Below, one piece after another: positions 12,944 to 23,699 of a stretch of 64,000 nt of DNA. Each line of letters opens with the position of its first letter. Positions within the stretch are counted from its first letter, which is position 1. The notes beneath the pieces were generated by a model. It did not search any database. It worked only from the letters and a program-made list of their open reading frames with translations, and had not been told where the DNA came from. A program made the translations under genes and the position numbers. The stretch is from Macrolepiota albuminosa (Eukaryota > Basidiomycota > Agaricomycetes > Agaricales > Agaricaceae), in assembly GCA_027475525.1 (NCBI GenBank), contig JAMWFC010000117.1, positions 1,660,183 through 1,724,182 of the forward strand, read 5' to 3'.

Positions 12944-13093
12944 TTGACTGTCCTCAGTCACCAAATAAGGCTACCGTTACCGCTTTTGTGACAAGTGGTC
13001 CGTGCGTTCTTGAGATTTGGTTTATAGTCCTGGCGCATGAGTGTGGACTTCGTTTCTCCTCCCCATCTTTTCCTGGCGCTCAATTAAAATAAA

Positions 13094-15522
13094 ATGTCTT
13101 TCCGCATTCCAACTCCGCCCCCAGTACCCTCTCAGGCTGCCCAGGAAGCCGCCTACGCCTATATCGCTAAAGCCAACAATTTCATTCGCCATATCGAGGG
13201 CGTTGGCGCCGAGGCGCCTCAAAAATTGGTCGTTGGCGTGATGAAGCTTTTGGAGCGCTGGTACGAGGTACGCGTCCTTGGCGTCGGTTGGGATCGTGAA
13301 ATCGAGGTGCGGGAATGGTGCCGTGCGCGCTATGTCGACAATCGTGGCGCTGAGTGGTTAGCGCCTTTCTCCCGTTTCGTAAGTTGCTTTTGCTGCCTGC
13401 TGTGTCGCTTAGCTGATTGTTCCCTAGGCGCCTCCTGCTGTCCCCACTATCGAGGACGAGTTGGAGGACATTCTGTCCGGGGCGTTGCCGATGACGGTAA
13501 GCGCGCCTGCGGCAGAGTGAGTATCTCTAACCACTTTCTCATAACTTAGCTCTGGTCTGATTTATCTCCTCACAGTAAACAGGAGGTGTTGGCGCCCTTG
13601 GCGCGTATGCAGGTGGAAGAAGAGATCGCGGCAAGGCAAGAGGAGGTTTCCCAGGATGCCCGCGAGATTATGAGGGGGATAGAGGAGCGAGAGAGGGTGG
13701 CAGCGTTGGCGGCAGAGATGGAGGACGTTGCCGCGGGGAAGGCGCCTGCCGTTGAGAGGCAGGCGGTAGCAGAGGGATCCGGCAAGGTAGGTCGCGCCGG
13801 CAGCACTTTGAGCCCAGTGCTGCCGGCTAGCAAGTCGGGCTCGCCGAGGAAGCCGGTAGGCGCTTCCAAACGCAAGGTAAGTGTTGAATTTCGCTTGCCG
13901 TTGCCGACGGTCGCTAACGACATCTGCAGAGTCGCAAGGCGGCTCCTCAATACGCGGTGAGTGGTACTTTTGTTTTGAACTGGAATTACTAAGTTTCTGT
14001 AGGCGCCAACCCAAAGCTCCTTTGACGACAAGGAGCTGAAAGGTTTGCTTTTGCCGCGTCGGGAGGAGGCTGTCCTTGACGAGGGACAGGAGGCCGGGGT
14101 CGTAATGGAGAAGATGAAGGGAAAGAAGACCGTTTCCCTGGCGACCCGGCAAGCTTTTAAGGAGGCGCGGGGAGCGGTAAGTGGTTTTTCTGTCTCATTT
14201 ATTCTATTGCTGACTTGTAGCGCTAGTGTGACAAGTGCTGGGCGGACAACGACCCAGAAGGCTGCTGGTTCCCAACTGGGGCCCAGCCCTGTTATCGTTG
14301 TGGCGCCCTCAAGCGTGCCTGCACTATCGATGGGGCCAAAAGTCGCGAACGTGGCGGCGCGCCAGACGCCCTCGTCGAGAAGACGTTTTCCCGTGCGGTG
14401 TTGGTTAGGAGGGCTAGGGAGTTTGTGGAGGGACAGAGGAAGAAGGTCGCTGCCGGTGGTATGGCAGCTGTTGGACGAGCCTCCTTGGCATTGCCGACGC
14501 GCCAAGGAGATGGATCAGAATCAGTCGGCAACCGAGGCGCCGGCGAGCGCCAAGGGACTTCGGTCCCAGAAAAATGACAAGCCCCTTCCCCAAGCAAGGG
14601 GAAGGGCAAAGCAAAACGTCCTCGCGTGGTCTCGTCGTCGCCTTCCCCCTCGCCAGCGCCAAAGGATACCGAGATGGAGGACCTCGAGAAGGCGTTGGCG
14701 GCGAGTCGCCTGCCTCCTCGCGATTCTGAGGCAGGCCCAAGTGGCCTCTTGTCGCCTATTCATTTGGCGGCGAGGTCCCTTGGCGAGGAGCAGGAGGAGG
14801 GAGAGCGGGAAGCGGTTGGCGACACGGCGCCTCGAGAGGAACGGGAAGAGGCTCCCGTCGATGTCGAGATGAGGGAGGAGGAGAAGGCAGAGGGGGCTGC
14901 AACAGGAGGGGATGAGGACGCTGAAGGAGAGGAGGAAGAAACCTTGGCGACGCAGCGCCAAGGCGACGAGGAGGCAGGAGCAAAGGAGGTGGTAGCGGGA
15001 GCAGGGGAGGCAGCGGCAGAAGTTGCCCGGGAGGAGCCTCAGTGGCGCTGGCTACCTTCCTACGGTAATGTTGCCCCATGGGAAGTGTCGGACCCAGAGG
15101 ATGTTGCCGGGCTGGAGCCAAGACGCCCCATCATCGCCAGGGTTAATCCTGCCTGGACCCCTCAGCCAGAGCCGACGGTCACTGGCGACGCTTTCCAGTG
15201 GCTGGGGCAGGATCTCGTTTACCCAGTCGTAGCGCTAAATCCTCGCGAGATGCTGGAGCGATATTCGAGGCGAGCGGCAACGATGGAGGCCACAATGAGT
15301 CGGGAGCGGGAACGAGTCCGAGGGCAGCTAATGGCGCTAAGGCTGCGCTACTCCAACCTTGGTTGCAGCCTTCGCGTTCTGCAGGATTACCAAAACGATT
15401 GCCAAGCCGCTATGGATTGGCAGACCGCCAACCATATCTTGCCGGGCGACCTGCTACCGCTTCGCGACTCCTCCTTGCCGATTTCCGACGACTCTTTGCC
15501 GCTGGAAGATGAGAGTGACTGA
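13094..15522 (+). CDS. Antisense multi-exon gene of element B with Cys6 motif
   Basis: Six exons with good GT-AG sites join in frame: 13094-13378, 13428-13516, 13576-13876, 13930-13956, 14003-14176 and 14227 onward. The last exon is open to TGA 15520-15522 except for one TGA at 14575-14577. Predicted order: an N-terminal domain (95 residues, with AKANNFIRH and LGVGWDREIEVREWC), a charged coiled coil (VEEEIAARQEEV...), a basic SPRKPVGASKRK stretch, a cysteine motif C-X2-C-X8-C-X8-C-X2-C-X6-C starting with the codon at 14227 (CDKCW...CWFPT...PCYRC...C), then a long acidic Glu-rich region and a C-terminal domain (WRWLPSYGNVAPW; FQWLGQDLVYPV; coiled coil to the end). The cysteine motif suggests a zinc-binding, possibly nucleic-acid-binding protein; this is inference. 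Homologues occur in copies A and C at the same position, opposite to pol. Family not recognised. Confidence 0.7.
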
Positions 15523-15640
15523 GCGGACCTTAGCGTAGAGTGGCCGCTTATGTATATAATTTTGACGACTCTTTGCCGCTGGAAGATGAGAGTGACTGAG
15601 CGGACCTTAGCGTAGAGTGGCCGCTTATGTATATAATTTT
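15487..15640. repeat. Exact 77-bp tandem duplication (probable assembly join)
   Basis: 15487-15563 is repeated exactly at 15564-15640 and duplicates the last codons and stop of the antisense gene. The real stop is the first one (15520-15522). The remaining 15641-16037 is AT-rich with a T12 run near 15679-15690, presumably the 3' regions of the two convergent genes, with no gene seen. Confidence 0.9.
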
Positions 15641-16037
15641 CTTTGCCGTTATAATTTTATTTCTGTCTTGCCGCCTCGTTTTTTTTTTTTTTGAGTGAAA
15701 GGATAAGTCCCATAATCTGAGTTAGCGCAGCCGCAGAAAGCAGAGAAAGCAAAGCAAAGAGAAAGCAAGCGGCAAGTATTCTATGGTAGGTTTTAGCAAG
15801 AGCAATTGTATGTGAGGGACTTAGACAAATTTTGAGGAAAAAGGGAAACGCTCAGTAGATCATCATAGCGAAAAACCCTTGGCGAGAGTTGCGCAATGCG
15901 CTAAGCGTTGGCGACACGCTAGCGCTGCGACTTGACTATGTAAGAAATTGTCTGTTTGAATATAGTATAGTAAGTATCAGCAAGCAAGATAAGTAAAGTA
16001 AGTAATAGAAAATGAGAGCTTATCAATATATTCTTTT

Positions 16038-19000
16038 CTAGTCAATTTCTTCTTCTTCAACCAGAGTCGGTAAGTCATCATCGTCCAATATTTCGGTTTC
16101 TTCAAGTTCTCTAAGCTTGGCGGTGTCGATATCTAGCGCTTCCAACGGCAAGTCAATCTGTTCTCTGGCGAGATACGGCAATAGGCGAAAAGCGGCAACA
16201 GGTCGATGTAGTACTGAACCATCTAATTCACAGAGCACGTAAGCGCCTCCACGGTTACGAGAGATAACTACCAAAGGTCCAAGATAGCGCGGGCGCATTT
16301 TCTTATTGTATGAAGTTTCGATTTTGGAGTTGCGCATAAGCACTAGCGCGCCCCTCGGGAAGTTGTAATCCTTGATAGTGGCGCTATGGTCGGTCTCGAA
16401 TCGTAGGGCTGCTTGGCGACGGGCACTAAAGACTACCTCGTGGAGTTGCTCTAAATCTTCTTTCCTTCGCTGGAGATCAATAGCTCGTCTGGCGATAAGG
16501 TCGGTAGTCGCTAAGATACTGTTGGGTGCTGGCTGAAGATAGGTCGCTTCTATAATGTCGGCAGGGAGTAACGGATGGGTGCCAGTAGCCGCGTAATAGG
16601 GAGAACAACCCATGCGCTTACGAATAGTAACTCTTTCCGACCAGAACACTGAATAGGTCGCTTCACTCCAACGAGACTCGTCGCCCCCATGCGCTTACGA
16701 ATAGTAACTCTTTCCGACCAGAACACTGAATAGGTCGCTTCACTCCAACGAGACTCGTCGCCATCAACTGCCTTAAAGAGCGCTTGCCGAACGTCAAAGT
16801 GGGGTCTCTCTACCAGGCCATTGGCGCGCTTGTTGTAGCCAGATACTCGAATGTGGTGAATGTTGTATTTCTTGGCGAGGTATGTTAGCGCTTTGATAAT
16901 GGGCGCACCGTTATCCGTGACGATTTCCCTTAGCGCTCCCCAACGGCAGATGACGTCCTCAAATAGCCACTTGGCGACCGCGTCGGTGTTTTCTCTCTGA
17001 AGCATTCGAAATTCAGGCCAGTGGATTAGCGAGCAACGACCTTGAATGATGTACTTGTAGCGACCAGACTTGGGCATATGCATGGTATCGACGTAGATTT
17101 TGCTGAAGAGGGGAGCTGGCGTTGCAACGGTTGGCGGTATGAGCACTTGGCGTGTCTGTTGAATTTGGCAGAGGTGGCAAGTCCTAATGTACCAGGCGAT
17201 GTCGGCACTAGCGTGTGGCCACCAGAAGCGTTCTAACAGAGAAGCTCGAGTAGCGTACAGACCTCTATGTCCTAGCTCGTCATGCATAGCGCGCAAGACT
17301 CGTAAGCGACCTTCTGGCTTGATGATCAGCTTGTGAGCGCCATCTCGTTTTTGTCGCCAAAGTCGGTTGTCGGTAAAGAAGAAGTGGGTAGCATAGCGGA
17401 TAAAAGTAGCGTATTGTTCGTCGGTAAGGTCTGGGGGTCGCTTAAGGTCTTGTATCCATTGCTCGACTACTAACAGGCAACTGTCTTCCGCCTTTGCCTT
17501 GGCGGATCAGGGAACGGCATTGTAGGTTAGGTTTTTGCTGTCTTCTCTTAGCGACTGGGGTTCCTGTACGACTTTTACTGGCGGCAAGTCTTGTTTAAGG
17601 ATGCTTGCCGTATAGAACGTAAGGGGTGCGCTAAAGATCTCGGGGCGGTAAGGGACAATGGGATGTAGAAGGATGCTGGTAGGCTGTTGCCGTCGTAGTA
17701 GGGGTATTGGCTGTTGTATAAGGTGCACGAAACCATGCAATCGGTCGATCCAGTCTTCGAAATCGCTATCAGCCTGTGAGTCCACTGCCGGGTCGCCAGG
17801 CTGCCGTGGTCGCCTAGAAAGTCCATCTGGTCCATGGAAAGAGCTCTTGACGTGTACCAACTCAAAGTGAAACATGAGGATAGCGACTACCCACCGGTTC
17901 ATGCTAGCGGATGGCTGGATATCGGGATTCTGCAGCATGCCCTTGATGTACCTAGCGTCGACTTCAACAATCAGATTCCGTACGCCAATCAAGTACATCT
18001 TTAGCGACTGGAAGGCTTTGAAGAGTCCATAGAGCTCTAGCTTAGGCTGACTGTAGCGAGACTCTTGGTCGTTTAGCGTGATAGACCCAAAGCGGTTGTA
18101 GCGTCGCTGTTTCCGATTGTCGCTAAGGCATTGGCACAAGAAGTAGCCAACGGCAATGTACGAGGTATCCACCGCCAAGATGACAGGGTCGGCAGAGCTA
18201 TAGTCGATTGGAACTAGGGGTTTGGCGTCTTGTAGGGCTTTTACTAAGTCGCGTTGGGCAGTGACCTGGTCTGGCCCAAATTCGAAGGGCTTGTTAGCGC
18301 GGGTGAGTCGGTTAAGAGCATGTGCGCGATGGGCAAAGTTTTTGACGAATATCCTGAGAACGCCAACAGTGCCAAGAAAGGCGCGAACTTCAGATAAGTC
18401 GCGGCAAGGACCCCAGCGCTCCAAGAGTGCTAAGCGAGATTCGTCGGGAACACGACCGTTGGGAGTGCAGATGTGACCAAGTATTTTGAACCTTGGCGCG
18501 CAAAGGAGAAGTTTGTGACCGCTAAAGGTACCACCGCTATACTTCATATGTTGGAGGACTTGGTTGAGGAGCTGGAAAAACTCCCATAGCGCTAAGCGAA
18601 TGTTGGAGTTTTCGGGATGTGTCGTCGGTAAGCCGTTTACGAGTCGCCAGTCTTTGGGGCCTTTGACGCCAACGTCATCAATGAAGCTAAGGACATTATG
18701 CGGTATCTCGGGTTGGAGGATGAAGGTGATGTCGTCATGGAATATGGGGACTGAGTTTGTCCAGCCCATCGGCAAGGTAACTAGGCGCAAGGCGCCAAAT
18801 GGAGTTTGGAAAGTAGTGAGGTCACGGGAAGAAGGGTGTATTAAGTGTTCATCGTAGCCAACATAGAGATCAAGGGTGGCGCCACAAATGCGCCTGGCAA
18901 AGGACTCGGCAACGTGATCAGGGAAAGGCGGTACGCCAGAGTGTCGTATGGTGACTCTATTCAGCGGCTCGAGACTGTGGACTATGCGTAGGTTGCCGTT

Positions 19001-20030
19001 CTTTTTGAGGACACAGAACCAACGGGAGCGGTAAGAACTATTAGAGGGCTCGTAGACGCCAGCCTGTATCTTGGTTCTAATGATTTGGCAGACCTCGGCT
19101 TCGATCCCAGGCGGTAGCGGTCGGTTGTGCTCAGTCCACGGTACATGAGGAATGGTCGGGATAACAACAGGCGGGAAGAAATCTGTACGTAGACTGCCGC
19201 GTTCTGAGTCCTCCCAAGCAAAGGCTTTATCTTGCTTAGCGACAAGATCGGTCAGGACGTTCAACTCATCTTTGGTCAAAAATCCTGTGTCGTGCTCCTT
19301 GGCAAATTGTTGCTGGCGTTCCTCGGTAAAACGTCCTGTCGGCTGAAAGGGTGGCGGATTCGGTGATAAAGTCGGCATGTCGGCAAGAGGGTCGCCAATA
19401 ATCTGGCGCTCGATTCTAAACGTCTCGGGAGAGTGCGTAGCGATGGGCTTTGTTTTAAGCGCAACTGGCTTATATTTCTTTTTAACTTGAACCCCTTTCC
19501 TTTTGGAGAGTGCGTAGCGATGGGCTTTGTTTTAAGCGCAACTGGCTTATATTTCTTTTTAACTTGAACCCCTTTCCTTTTGGGAGTGTTAGCTTGGTTA
19601 TATACAGAAGTGGAAAGGGGAACTGTAGCCTGAGGAGCGGCAAGTCCAAGAACGGCAGGAGACGAGGCTCTGGGAAGGGTAGTGAGATAGAAAGGGGAAC
19701 TGTAGCCTGAGGAGCGGCAAGTCCAAGAACGGCAGGAGACGAGGCTCTGGGAAGGGTAGTGAGATATGTATCGGTAGACGCAATATTTTGAAACGATTCA
19801 GAGGCGGTAAGGTATAAGTACGCTAGAGCTGAGTCGGTAATATCTGGGTTTTTCTGAGAAAGCTCAGCGTCGGTAACGGTCGAGGAAAGTAAAACTTCTT
19901 CGTCAAGATAAGCGGTAGATAAAATATTTACAAGACCAGTTGAATGGTCATATTCCAGCGTTAGCGCCACATCTCCGTGATCGTCGCCAATCACCTCCTC
20001 GATGGTCTGTGAAAACACCTGTGGGGTCAT
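16038..20030 (-). CDS. Ty3/gypsy pol (RT-RNase H-integrase) of element B
   Basis: Starts at ATG 20028-20030, which overlaps the gag-protease stop as ATGA. Reverse transcriptase: HDDITFILQPEI and SFIDDVGVKGP (the catalytic box is FIDD), then LGTVGVLRIFVKNFAHRAH. RNase H: ILAVDTSYIAVGYFLCQ and VEVDARYIKGMLQNPDIQ. Integrase: zinc-binding HDELGHRGLY...CHLCQIQ, then the DDE residues in YVDTMHMP, IVTDNGAP and GLVERPHF, and an acidic tail. The frame is interrupted by three 77-bp tandem duplications (16609, 19428, 19613), which look like assembly artefacts, and by one TGA at 17507-17509 between RNase H and integrase, where an older fragment has CAA. Apart from these the polyprotein is open, so the element may be recently active. 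Confidence 0.9.
16609..16762. repeat. Exact 77-bp tandem duplication in integrase (probable assembly join)
   Basis: 16609-16685 equals 16686-16762. It splits integrase after RKRMG and shifts the frame (77 is not a multiple of 3). Copy A has no such duplication at the corresponding place (about 6890-6970). Confidence 0.9.
19428..19583. repeat. Exact 77-bp tandem duplication in pol (probable assembly join)
   Basis: 19428-19504 is repeated from 19505, with two extra matching bases. It breaks the frame N-terminal to the reverse transcriptase. Absent from copy A (about 9585-9660). Confidence 0.9.
19613..19766. repeat. Exact 77-bp tandem duplication in pol (probable assembly join)
   Basis: 19613-19689 equals 19690-19766, only 30 bp from the previous duplication. 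Absent from copy A (about 9680-9760). Confidence 0.9.
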
Positions 20031-22380
20031 TCGTTGGCGTGCTGGTCGGTAAACTCCGGTGGCTTAGCGAGGGCGCCTTTTCGTTGTCCCCTAGGGAACG
20101 TTGGCACCGTTCGTCGGATTCCGGAATTAGGGTCGCTAATTGTAAGGGTCGTCTCGTCGTTGGTAACTGTCTTGACGACTGATCGCGCCAAGACGTCAAA
20201 AGGTCTGCCGAGTAGTAAGTCGTAAGCCGGGGAGCGTAAAATGTGGATCTGAAGATAAAACGTGATGTCGCCAAGGGTGCATGGCACATTCTTGGCGAGG
20301 CCGAGGGATCTGTCTACCGTACCGTTAGCGCTCTGCATGTTTAGTATAACCGTAGGGTCGTAAATGAGGCCTAAATCGTTAGCGACTTCTGCTGCCATAG
20401 AAATAATCTGAGACCCGCTATCCACGATTGCCTCTACTTCGTGCTTATTGTCTACGGTTAGCGCGACCGAGCGGATAGCGTGCGATTCTTGAGCGACGGT
20501 AAGAATTGCTGGGTCCTCTCCATGGTCTACTGACCTAAGGTAGGTCTCCACTGGATCCACAGAGGTGGCGTTAGCGATGGTGTCGGCAAGAGGTTCATCG
20601 GTGTCGGGAGAGTCAATGGTAACAGAGAAACCAGGAAGCGCGTCGTCGAGTTCATCAACTTCGGCAACGGCTGTCGCCAAGGGTCGTCGAGGAGTGACTG
20701 CCGTTTTGACCTGGTTGCGAACGTCGGGAGCAATACTACAAAGTTCTTCTACTGACAAGGTGACGGCGGTTTTCATGATGCTTTGACCTGGTTGCGAACG
20801 TCGGGAGCAATACTACAAAGTTCTTCTACTGACAAGGTGACGGCGGTTTTCATGATGCAGTTAAAGACGTGGTTCGATTTCTCTATGTCAAAAATTGGCG
20901 CAGTAGGTCGGTAGCCACCCTCAGGACGTTTCTCGGGAGCGGCAAAGTTTCGTTGTGCGGGAGCATGATAACGGTCGGGAATCCCTGAATAGGGATGAAG
21001 AGGCGGCAAAGGCGGTTCAGGGGCGGTAGCGGACGACGAGGGTTCTGGTGTGGCGGCTGGCGGTGCGGTAGGAGGTACGGCAGGAGCAGGAGTCGGTAAC
21101 TTGCTAGCGGGAGGCATTGGCTTGTATCCTTTAAGAGGTTGTTTAGGCTGCTTAACTTCAACCCCATCAAAAACCTGGTTCTTTAGCGAATCCAACTCCT
21201 GTTGGAGCTTGGCGATACGCTCTTCCCGTGAGAAAGTAGGGTGGTCGCCAACGCTGTCAAAATGTAAGACCTCGTGAACTATTTGCTGTTGGGTCGCCTG
21301 TTCTGGGTCGGGGTTGGCGTTGCCGGAAAGCGTGCCGGTAACGATCTGTCCTGGGTTGCGCCTATGCCACTCATCAACTCGCTCCTGGAAGGACTTCTTG
21401 TCTGGGTAGTTGGGAATGATGGCGCCAGTAGTGAGAACTATCTTGCCGTCGATAGCCCGTCGAATTCTCCCTTGCCGAATGTAGTTCTCTAAAGTCGCGC
21501 AGCGTCCTCTAGTCATGGTGTGGCCAATTTCCCCACAGAAGTGGCAAGGGCCAGGTGCGGGCACGTTGGCGGGTCGGTTAGCCGTGAGGTTTGTCGTGAT
21601 CATAGTTTCAATACGCGTCATAGCGGAAGCGACAGCGGCAGTAATGGCAGCATTAAGCTCCTCTTTCTTAACGAAGTCGGCAGCGGGAAGCGGGATGGGA
21701 ATAATACCGTTAGTTCGCTCAGGGGGTGGGCTTGTCCTAGCGCGCTGCAGTCCAACGCCAGTGTCGGTTGCCTTGAGAACCCATTTACCGGCTTCAAAGA
21801 CGTCGGCAACGTTATAGGGCTCGTCTGGGTGATGAGCCTGATGAACTATCTCTAGGCGACAAGCAATACGAGTCCACAGTGACGTCGGGATGCCTTGCTG
21901 AAATAGGCGACGTTCCTCGTTAATATAGAGCTTGCCATTCTGCAGAAGCCACCTAGCGATTTTCTGGAACTCGCGGTAATACGTAGAGAACGCGCCAAGA
22001 GATGATGTGCCACTGTCGAATGATTCCTGTACTAGTTTCTGGAGCTCGTTTACCGTGTATCGGGTAGCCTCCTCTGCGCCAGGGTACAGCTGGATTACTG
22101 CCGTCTTCCAGTCCTCGTATGAAGCGCCTTGAGCTGGAGCTGGCGGGGCGGCAGGAACAAAGGCGGCAAACTCGGTCAAACCTGTCCATGTCTCTGCCGT
22201 GTCATATGATACGTATCTTGCCGCGTACTCCTTCATCTGTGTGTGGTCGGTAATGTTACAATCCCTAAACAAATACTCCAATTCCTTGAAATACTGGGAG
22301 AGCTCCCGTGGCTTGGACTCGTCCCATTTCGGTGCCGGGAAGTGGTTGCGTGGCGGCATGCGCTGGACTTGTTGTTCCAT
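20027..22380 (-). CDS. Ty3/gypsy gag-protease of element B
   Basis: The frame is open from about 22730, but the first ATG is at 22378-22380 (MEQQVQRMPPRNHF), so I place the start there. Gag domain: PKWDESKPRELSQYFKELE, then SYDTAETWTGL and QLYPGAEEATRYTVNELQ, a zinc knuckle CHFCGEIGHTMTRGRC (C-X2-C-X4-H-X6-C), and a proline-rich linker. A retropepsin-like aspartic protease follows: IVDSGSQIISM (active-site DSG) and YDLLLGRPFDVL. The ORF ends with TGA at 20027-20029, overlapping the pol ATG (ATGA), so pol is made either by reinitiation at the overlap or by -1 frameshifting. A 77-bp duplication (20705-20858) breaks the frame near the gag-protease junction and is probably artefactual. Confidence 0.9.
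20705..20858. repeat. Exact 77-bp tandem duplication in gag-protease (probable assembly join)
   Basis: 20705-20781 equals 20782-20858. It splits the gag-protease ORF into two overlapping pieces that share MKTAVTLSVEELCSIAPDV. Absent from copy A (about 10685-10770). Confidence 0.9.
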
Positions 22381-22740
22381 AGCGACTGTGTTGGCGAGTT
22401 TGGTTAGTGGAGGTGGGGAAGGAGTTCTAGGTATTGGCGATGGGGTAAGCGAAATGAGTTGAGAAAGCGGTGTTAAAGGAGTGATGGGGGTAACTGATTG
22501 CGGCAAAGTAAAGGGCGACGCTAAGGGGTCGTCGGCACTATAATCGAGGGAGTGCGGGAAGAGATCAGGAAATGCGTCAGTGGCGTTCTGTAGTTCCTGT
22601 GCAAGAGAGAGTCCCGGTAAGGCACCAGGTGGTTGTGGAGTTGATGGGTGGGAAGGAGCTATGCCTTCTGCCGACTGGTCTAGCAGGCGGCGCCTACGCT
22701 GGAGACGGGTTTCTGGCGGAATTCTGCCCTAGAGATCCCT

Positions 22741-22757
22741 CGCGGTGGGCTCCAATT
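22741..22757 (-). promoter_or_regulatory. Candidate primer-binding site of element B
   Basis: On the minus strand, three bases after the LTR end (CATCA), the sequence is TGGAGCCCACCGCGAG. It begins with TGG, as expected for pairing with a tRNA 3' CCA. I cannot assign the tRNA. Confidence 0.45.
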
Positions 22758-23699
22758 TGATGACGCCCAAAGTTTGGTCAGCAACAAATGTAGCGATTAT
22801 GTTACCGTACCAAGAGTGTGCGTTGGGCGCGCTAAAAGTGTGGTGAGGAGTCCCGGGCAGGTCCCAGAGAACGCGTCTGTGAAAAAGGGTAAAAGTCGGT
22901 AACGGGGTTGGCAAGTGTCAAGCGCTAAGGTAAAGCGCCTAAGAAAAGAGCGGTAAGTGAACACGGCAAGGTCAACGGCAAGAGCACGGTAAGCTTAGCG
23001 AGATCTAAGCGTCGATAATGCCTGCCGTAGTTGCAAGGCACGAATAAGTCGAAGTTTAGCGAGAGTCTGCAACTGCCGACGAGTTCGACGTTGCCGACCG
23101 TAAATGAGCTCTTGAGCGTAAGGGAGACTGAAGTAAGTGGGGGAACTCTGGTCTATTCGTCTGATGATCTATGTACAAGTCGGTAAGTACTTTTATACTA
23201 CAAGGAGTTCGCCGTCGCCAGTGGCTAATGACGCCAGAGTGCGGTAAACTGGAAAATTTCAAAGGGGTAGCTCCAATGGTTTCAGATCCCTACCGTCCAT
23301 TCAAGAGCCTTAGCGACGCCAGGCGACAGATCGCGAAGCTAAACCATCACTCCATCACCCTTCTGTCCGTCCAAAGTGCTTAGCGATGTCAGGCGCCGAA
23401 TCGAGGCGCTAAGCGATGTCAGACGCCAAGGTCAAACACCAAGCTGTCCGTCAGTTTTTGATAGATCATCAAGCTTCTCGCTAAGCGCTGTCGTCAGTGA
23501 CTGATGCCATCTGTCAGTTGTCATTCTTGCTGCCATTGGCGCTATCACTGATCGGATCTGCTTCTTGCCGTGCGCGGCCGTCAGAAATGGCTTAAAATAG
23601 GTAGAACGCGTGCGCTAAGTTCGGAACGAGTGCGGCAAGGTTTCCGGAGCCGGTGCCGAGCCTGCCGTTGATGCGCCTAACCTGTATAGGGTCCTATCA
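22758..23699 (-). repeat. 5' LTR of element B
   Basis: 942 bp, same length and ends as 11983-12924. By eye the two LTRs differ at about ten sites, each a CG versus TG or CA pair. Confidence 0.95.

Larger units (their letters stand above)
11983..23699 (-). mobile_element. Full-length Ty3/gypsy element B
   Basis: Two 942-bp LTRs, target duplication GCTT (11979-11982 and 23700-23703), polypurine tract TTGGGGGGAGA next to the 3' LTR, a primer-site candidate next to the 5' LTR, gag-protease (22380-20027) and RT-RNase H-integrase (20030-16038) on the minus strand. It also carries an extra multi-exon gene on the plus strand (13094-15522) between pol and the 3' LTR. The LTRs differ by about ten transitions, all at CpG, so insertion is recent. 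Five 77-bp artefactual duplications lie inside it. Its real length is then about 11.3 kb, large for a Ty3/gypsy element because of the antisense gene and long LTRs. Confidence 0.9.

Noticed and set aside
13570..14505. Minus-strand ORF of 311 codons
   Set aside because: It lies opposite the exons and introns of the antisense gene, has a composition expected of a complementary strand, and shows no homologue in the corresponding part of copy C.
14045..14872. Plus-strand ORF of 275 codons as an independent gene
   Set aside because: It runs through an intron (14177-14226) and is out of frame with the exon carrying the cysteine motif; the spliced model explains the conservation better.
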